Shown: in pieces, positions 59,735-64,000 of the stretch
Position numbering within the stretch: position 1 is the first letter of the stretch
Layout of the letters: every line of letters starts with the position of its first letter
Source: 20CM-2-65-7 sp963830455
Lineage (GTDB): Bacteria; Gemmatimonadota; Gemmatimonadetes; Gemmatimonadales; GWC2-71-9
Reading direction: 5' to 3'
Assembly: GCA_963830455.1 (NCBI GenBank)
Contig: CAWHMT010000008.1
Span: forward strand, 124,001-188,000
Length of the DNA stretch: 64,000 bases
Position numbers and translations under genes: made by a program
Notes under the pieces: generated by a model
What the model was told of the DNA's origin: nothing
What the model saw: the letters and a program-made list of their open reading frames with translations, nothing else
Databases searched by the model: none

Positions 59735-61362
59735 CTATTGCGGACCGTCGTAGGAGCGGGCTGTGCCGTGGCCAACGTGAGCAGGTCCTGCGGCGTCTTG
59801 GCCTTCTGCGCGAGCGCGAGTGCCCGCTTCACCTGTTGATCATCCGCCACGCGGCGGCGGAATTCGGCCGAGCGGCCGAAGACGTAGCGCGCGGCCTCGT
59901 AGCCCAGCTCCTGCTGAATCAGCGTGCGCGCGCCCCCGATCACCGAATCGGGCAGCTCGGCGCCCTTGGCTCGAATCCGGCGCACGACCTCGTCGACCAT
60001 CCCTTCGGTCACGGTGAAATTCGGATTGGGGAGCCGGTTGCCTTCCTTCAACTCGATGGCGTAGCTCGTCAACGCGTCACGGTACAACGGAATCTTGTCT
60101 CCCAGCGCCCGGATGAACGTGCGCTCCGCCGTCGTGAACGTGTCCGCCACGATGTAGATGTCCGGCCGAATGCCGCCGCCGCCGTAGACCGTGCGGCCCG
60201 CATCGGTCTTGAACGCGAGCGTCGTGTCGGGCTTGGCGTCCTGGCCGCGCTGCGCCGCGATCACCTGCGCCTCCTGCTCGGCCTCCGTGCGCGTCACCCG
60301 CTGAATCGTCCGCCCACTCGGCGTATACCAGCGCGCGGTCGTGAGCTTCAGCCCCGTTTCGGGCGACAGGCGCCAGAACGATTGCACCAAACCCTTGCCG
60401 AACGTCGGGGTGCCGACGAGCACGGCACGATCGTGATCCTGGAGCGCGCCGGCGATGATTTCCGCGGCGCTCGCGGATCCGCCGTTGACGATCACGACGA
60501 CCGGCAGGCGCGGCCACGTCTGCTGCTTGCTGTCGCTGAATTCATGCGACGAGCCGGGGGCACGCCCGCGCGTTTCGACGATCTCCTTGCCGGGATCGAG
60601 GAACAGATCGGACACGGCGACGCCCTGATCGAGCAACCCGCCGGGGTTGTTGCGAAGATCGAAGATGAGCGACTTCATCCCCTGCTTGAGCAGCGTGTCG
60701 ATCGCGACGGTAACGTCGCGCGTCGAGCTTTCGCTGACCGGGGAAAGCGCGATGTAGCCGACCCGGTCGTCGAGCATGAGCGTGATGCGCGGATCGACCG
60801 AGCGGATGTGAATGGTCGCGCGCGCCAGGTTGAACCTGATCGGCTGATCGACGCCGGTGCGGCGGATCAGCAAATCGGCCTTGGCGCCGACCGGACCGCG
60901 CAGCTCCTTCACGGCCTTTTCCTGATTCCAGCCTTCCGTCGAGCGGCCATCGAGCTCGATGATCCGATCGCTCGTCTGGATGCCGGCGCGCTCCGCGGGC
61001 GTATCGGGCAGCGGCGCGATGACCGTAATCCAGCCGCCGCGCACGTCGATCTGAATGCCGAGACCGGAATAGTTGCCGGTGGTGGCCTCAGAGAGCTGCC
61101 GGAAATCGTCCGGCTTCAGGAAGACCGAATAAGGATCGCCGAGCTGATCGAGCATGCCGTCGATCGCCATTTGATAGAGCTGGCGTTCGTCGAGCGAGTC
61201 GACGTAGTAGTCGGCGACGTGCGCGAGCACATCGTCGAACAACCGCGCCTGCTGGTAGACCGATCCGGCCGGCTCCGTCTGCCGCTGGAGAAACCAGCCG
61301 CCACTCACCAGCGCGGCTAGTGCGACGACGGCGACTACAGCCCCTTTATGACGAATCATCAT
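59731..61362 (-). CDS. S41 family C-terminal processing peptidase (CtpA-like)
   Basis: This 543-aa protease has an N-terminal membrane anchor (VVAVVALAALVSGGWFL). A PDZ domain follows (about 95-180: GLGIQIDVRGGWITVIAPLP, AGIQTSDRIIELDGRSTEGW). The tail-specific protease core has LIFDLRNNPGGLLDQGVAVS, the nucleophile in VNGGSASAAEIIAGAL and the general-base lysine in FGKGLVQSF. A C-terminal helical extension of about 120 residues is longer than in typical CtpA. It acts in the periplasm on C-terminal tails (family). It overlaps tmk by 4 bp. Confidence 0.93.
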   Translation of the reverse strand: MMIRHKGAVVAVVALAALVSGGWFLQRQTEPAGSVYQQARLFDDVLAHVADYYVDSLDERQLYQMAIDGMLDQLGDPYSVFLKPDDFRQLSEATTGNYSGLGIQIDVRGGWITVIAPLPDTPAERAGIQTSDRIIELDGRSTEGWNQEKAVKELRGPVGAKADLLIRRTGVDQPIRFNLARATIHIRSVDPRITLMLDDRVGYIALSPVSESSTRDVTVAIDTLLKQGMKSLIFDLRNNPGGLLDQGVAVSDLFLDPGKEIVETRGRAPGSSHEFSDSKQQTWPRLPVVVIVNGGSASAAEIIAGALQDHDRAVLVGTPTFGKGLVQSFWRLSPETGLKLTTARWYTPSGRTIQRVTRTEAEQEAQVIAAQRGQDAKPDTTLAFKTDAGRTVYGGGGIRPDIYIVADTFTTAERTFIRALGDKIPLYRDALTSYAIELKEGNRLPNPNFTVTEGMVDEVVRRIRAKGAELPDSVIGGARTLIQQELGYEAARYVFGRSAEFRRRVADDQQVKRALALAQKAKTPQDLLTLATAQPAPTTVRNR

Positions 61363-61985
61363 GCGCCTCTCAGTGAAGGTGTCCTCGCGGTCACCGCCGT
61401 GATCTCCTGCCAGGCGGCGTCCTGGACGGCCTTCTTGGATTGACTTGCATCAATATGAACAATCCCGGGCCCGGATGCGCTACGATACGCCTCCCGGACC
61501 CGTGTGTGAAACGTGTCATCTTCACGCTCGATGCGGTCCTTGACCTTCCCGGCGTTCCGCTGGCGCTCCCGCCCTACCGCGACCGGAACATCGAGCACCA
61601 GCGTAAGATCGGGGGTGAGACCCCCTGTCGCGACACGCAGCGCCGCGTCTACGTCGGCACGGGGCAAGCCCCGGCCTGACACCTGATAGGCGATGGTCGA
61701 TAGCCCGAAACGGTCGGCAATCACCATCTGACCATCGGCCAATGCCGGCCGGATCACGCGCTCGACCAGGTCGGCCCGTGCCGCCAAGAACAGAAACAGC
61801 TCGGCGCCGAACGCCCGGTCATGGCGGGACTTGAGCGCGAGCTTGCGGGCGGCCTCGGCGATCGGCGTGCCACCCGGCTCGCGGACGGCCGTTACTGGCG
61901 TCCCCTCTGCCGTCAGACGCGCCGACAGCCACTTTGCCAACGTGGACTTACCCGCTCCCTCGGGGCCTTCGATCACGATGAACAC
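61359..61985 (-). CDS. tmk: Thymidylate kinase
   Basis: Tmk phosphorylates dTMP to dTDP. With the GTG at 61985 the product is 208 aa and begins MFIVIEGPEGAGKSTLAKWL (P-loop). It continues with TAVREPGGTPIAEAARKLAL, DRFGLSTIAYQVSGRGLP and LTLVLDVPVAVGRERQR. Further upstream in-frame codons encode only the GSGLGVRGSGLG-like product of a tandem repeat, so I exclude them. It precedes the S41 protease gene in a minus-strand run from prfA. Confidence 0.93.
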   Translation of the reverse strand: MFIVIEGPEGAGKSTLAKWLSARLTAEGTPVTAVREPGGTPIAEAARKLALKSRHDRAFGAELFLFLAARADLVERVIRPALADGQMVIADRFGLSTIAYQVSGRGLPRADVDAALRVATGGLTPDLTLVLDVPVAVGRERQRNAGKVKDRIEREDDTFHTRVREAYRSASGPGIVHIDASQSKKAVQDAAWQEITAVTARTPSLRGA

Positions 61986-61986
61986 A

Positions 61987-62043
61987 CCCGAGCCCCTAGC
62001 CCCCAATCCCGAGCCCCTAACCCCTAACCCCGAGTCTCTAACC
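61987..62043. repeat. Degenerate CCCGAGCCCCTAA tandem repeat between ylbF and tmk
   Basis: Units cccgagcccctag, cccgagcccctaa, cccctaa and cccgagtctctaa fill the 52-bp gap and run into both genes. The TAG stop of the ylbF gene lies inside the last unit. The region is similar in style to the repeat at 54085-54110. Confidence 0.7.
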
Positions 62044-62391
62044 AAGCGTGATGATCGGGCTCGCGGCGCCCTTCTTGATGCCCTCGTAAATGCGGGCATT
62101 GATCCTGGCCATGAGCTTTTCGAAGTTCGACTGCGCCGCCACCATCTGCTGGTAGACCGAATTCGCCTGCACGGTCTGCAGCGCCTGGTCGTATTTCTCG
62201 ACCTGCTCCTTCGAGGGCTCGGTGCCCTGCTGCGCGACCCGTTCGATTTCCTGGGCGAGCCGTTCCGCCTCCCCGAGCACCTTCTGGACCGCCTGATCCT
62301 CCCGTAATGCCTCGGTGGCGCGACGCAGCGCCTTGTATTCGTCGGTCTGACCGAGCACGCGCCCCAGATCCTCCGCCTTTTCCTCGAGCAC
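62038..62391 (-). CDS. YlbF family protein
   Basis: This 117-aa all-helical protein resembles YlbF/YmcA: LGQTDEYKALRRATEALRED, VQKVLGEAERLAQEIERVAQ and NSVYQQMVAAQSNFEKLMAR, ending IYEGIKKGAASPIITLG. In Bacillus such proteins aid RNase Y in RNA processing; the role here is unknown. The start GTG at 62391 has an excellent AAGGAGG 4 bases upstream, which lies inside the end of prmC, and overlaps the prmC stop by 1 base. Confidence 0.87.
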   Translation of the reverse strand: MLEEKAEDLGRVLGQTDEYKALRRATEALREDQAVQKVLGEAERLAQEIERVAQQGTEPSKEQVEKYDQALQTVQANSVYQQMVAAQSNFEKLMARINARIYEGIKKGAASPIITLG

Positions 62392-63221
62392 TAGTCCTCC
62401 TTAATAGAGAGCGCGTACCGGGGACAGCCGAAGACATCGTTATGGATCGCGACGTTCCATCCGTAGTCGCGGCCCAAAGCCCGAACGGTATCAGACCGCC
62501 GTTCGTCGATCTCAAGTGCCAGCAGGCCGCCATGTTCGAGCAGGGCTCCCGCACCTGCGAAGATCCCGCGCGTCGCATCGAGCCCGCTGGCGCCGCTCAC
62601 CAGCGCCTCGCGAGGCTCGAACTCCCGCACGGAGGCGTCCAGCTCGGCGAACTCGGATTCGGTCAGGTACGGGGGGTTGGCGACAATCACGCGATAGGCC
62701 CCCGCCCCCCGCTCTCCTTTCTCCACCAGCGGGGTGAGCAGGTTCCCCTCGCGGATTTCGACCGGCGTCCTGGGCGCAACGCGTTCCACATTCTCACGAG
62801 CGAGCGCCGCCGCGGCGGGTGAGCGCTCGACCGCGACGATCTTCTCGAAGTCCCCCTCGACGGCCAAGGCGAGGGCGATGCATCCGGACCCGGTACCGAT
62901 GTCGGCCACGAGCCCACGGTTCCCGTATTTCAGCACCAGGTCCACGAGGCCTTCAGTCTCAGGGCGCGGAATCAGCGCGCGCCGATCGATCGCGAGATCG
63001 AGCGTTCGAAACCCCACCGTGCCGACGGCATAGACGAATGGGACGCCACGCTTCAATTGAACCAATGCGTCTTGATACTTCGCGGTCAGTTCCGGTGATC
63101 TCGGCTCGTCGCGTCGCAGCCAGGCTTCGCCGATAGACGTGCCCGAGATGGCGGCCCAGACCGCCGCCGTTGTTTCTTGACCGTCGCCGTTGCCGCTTGA
63201 GCGCCGCAGTGTCTCAGACAC
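62391..63221 (-). CDS. prmC: Peptide chain release factor N5-glutamine methyltransferase
   Basis: PrmC methylates the GGQ glutamine of release factors. The 276-aa product has the N-terminal helper region (VQLKRGVPFVYAVGTVGFRT), RRALIPRPETEGLVDLVL, SAM motif VADIGTGSGCIALALA and the catalytic NPPY (182-185) in VIVANPPYLTESEF. The first 20 residues (SSGNGDGQETTAAVW) are low-complexity and repeat-like. It overlaps prfA by 8 bp, the common pairing with its substrate gene. Confidence 0.94.
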   Translation of the reverse strand: MSETLRRSSGNGDGQETTAAVWAAISGTSIGEAWLRRDEPRSPELTAKYQDALVQLKRGVPFVYAVGTVGFRTLDLAIDRRALIPRPETEGLVDLVLKYGNRGLVADIGTGSGCIALALAVEGDFEKIVAVERSPAAAALARENVERVAPRTPVEIREGNLLTPLVEKGERGAGAYRVIVANPPYLTESEFAELDASVREFEPREALVSGASGLDATRGIFAGAGALLEHGGLLALEIDERRSDTVRALGRDYGWNVAIHNDVFGCPRYALSIKED

Positions 63222-64000
63222 CCGCGCGCTCCTTGTCCTGCGCTTCCTTCAGCGCGGCGATCAGGTCGTCGAGCTTGCCGTCCATGACTTCATCGATGTT
63301 ATGCGTCGTGAAATGAATGCGATGGTCGGTGACGCGGTTCTGCGGATAGTTGTACGTGCGCACTTTTTGCGAGCGATCGCCGGTTCCGACCTGGGCCCGC
63401 CGCTCGCGCGCGCGCGCCGCCTCCTGCTCGGCGACCATGCGGTCGAGCAGGCGCGCGCGCAAGATTGCGAGCGCCTTGATCTTGTTCTGCAGCTGGGATT
63501 TTTGATCCTGGCACTTCACTTCGAGACCGGTCGGCAGGTGCGTCACGCGCACCGCGCTGTCCGTCGTGTTGACGCTCTGTCCGCCCGGTCCACCCGAACG
63601 GAACACATCGATCCGCAACTCCTTGTCTTCGATTTTGAGATCGACTTCTTCGGCTTCCGGCAGGACGGCGACCGTCGCCGCGGAGGTGTGGATGCGACCC
63701 TGCTGCTCGGTCACGGGCACGCGCTGCACGCGGTGCACGCCCGACTCGTACCGCAACGTGCCGTACGCCTTGGGACCGCGCGCGGCGAAGATCGCTTCCT
63801 TCAAGCCGCCGAGCGTCCCTTCCGAGAGGGAGATGATTTCCACCTTCCAGCCGCGGCGCTCGGAGAAGCGCGTGTACAGGCGAAACAAATCGGCGGCAAA
63901 CAGCGCCGCCTCGTCGCCCCCGGTCCCCGCGCGGATTTCGACGATCGCGTCGCGGTCGTCGAACGGATCGGTCGGGGTGAGCAGCTCGTCGAGCTCGGTC
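63214..64000 (-). CDS. prfA: Peptide chain release factor 1 (N-terminus beyond window)
   Basis: RF1 terminates translation at UAA and UAG. The 262 visible codons include IRAGTGGDEAALFAADLF, RVQRVPVTEQQGRIHTSAAT (PVT is the RF1-type PxT stop-recognition motif) and the GGQ loop RSGGPGGQSVNTTDSAVRV. The tail is AALKEAQDKERAGV. About 100 N-terminal residues lie outside the window. It starts the minus-strand run prfA-prmC-ylbF-tmk-ctpA. Confidence 0.95.
   Translation of the reverse strand, partial: TELDELLTPTDPFDDRDAIVEIRAGTGGDEAALFAADLFRLYTRFSERRGWKVEIISLSEGTLGGLKEAIFAARGPKAYGTLRYESGVHRVQRVPVTEQQGRIHTSAATVAVLPEAEEVDLKIEDKELRIDVFRSGGPGGQSVNTTDSAVRVTHLPTGLEVKCQDQKSQLQNKIKALAILRARLLDRMVAEQEAARARERRAQVGTGDRSQKVRTYNYPQNRVTDHRIHFTTHNIDEVMDGKLDDLIAALKEAQDKERAGV

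Noticed and set aside
63214..64000. Release factor 2 instead of RF1.
   Set aside because: The recognition loop has the PxT-type PVT motif of RF1, not SPF, and prmC follows in the usual RF1 order.

Overview
The window is a dense, very GC-rich bacterial chromosome segment (about two-thirds G+C by eye) with Gram-negative traits: lipoprotein signal peptides, a LolA-type carrier, SPOR proteins and BamA-like outer-membrane barrel sequence. Several combinations point to Gemmatimonadota, probably an uncultured member. These include many secreted TolB/PD40-propeller hydrolases, a DUF4159/DUF4175/TPR cluster next to an 'asparagine synthetase B'-like secreted protein, a DAK2-DegV fusion beside ribosomal protein L9, and Ser/Thr kinases with C-terminal TPRs. 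This assignment is inferred from gene content and was not computed. No rRNA, CRISPR array, prophage, transposase or plasmid gene is visible, and no gene-free stretch exceeds 300 bases. Genes overlap heavily, mostly by 4-bp ATGA/GTGA junctions, and four convergent pairs overlap at their 3' ends.

Layout. 1-9035 (minus): thioredoxin, an unknown protein, rsmI, then DUF4159, DUF4175, TPR and asparagine-synthetase-B-like genes, a probable envelope cluster. 9067-14386 (mostly plus): methylmalonyl-CoA epimerase, pdxJ, an HPt-like protein, a flippase-like membrane protein and ispE, with a small lipoprotein on minus. 14364-18594: secreted sugar dehydrogenase, BsuPI-like lipoprotein and a propeller plus CehA/PHP hydrolase. 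18573-25178 (minus): DUF885 peptidase, two-subunit CoA-transferase, two class III aminotransferases and DinB, a probable amino-acid degradation operon. 25239-27705: a GH20 hexosaminidase gene split by a 1-base frameshift. 27726-29369: hotdog protein, nitronate monooxygenase, terminator and tRNA-Gln. 29380-36030 (minus): S9 peptidase, small secreted protein, lipoprotein and a transmembrane Ser/Thr kinase with TPRs.

36104-39484 (plus): prs, rplY, pth and ychF. 39481-40296 (minus): a regulatory-like plus plug protein. 40417-44670 (plus): rpsF, rpsR, DUF2232, rplI, a FakA-FakB-like fusion and rsfS, i.e. translation and membrane-lipid functions together. 44677-58872 (plus): an outer-membrane metalloprotease, two SPOR proteins, smc, a subtilase, an MBL hydrolase, DAHP synthase and LolA. 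58829-64000 (minus): prfA (partial), prmC, ylbF, tmk, a CtpA-like S41 protease and a DUF2520 protein.

The most unusual signal is a set of short palindromic or tandem repeats at gene starts. One family, with arms built on GGTTAGACGGTTAG, occurs three times. Each copy is in frame inside the N-terminal secretion signal of an exported protein, so the inverted repeat itself encodes signal-peptide residues. A separate 28-bp perfect palindrome sits in a fourth signal peptide. Other tandem repeats lie directly in front of rplY, the subtilase gene, tmk and the CoA-transferase alpha gene. Also notable are the FakA-FakB fusion, which has no canonical start codon and a poly-G frameshift, and several apparently leaderless promoters.
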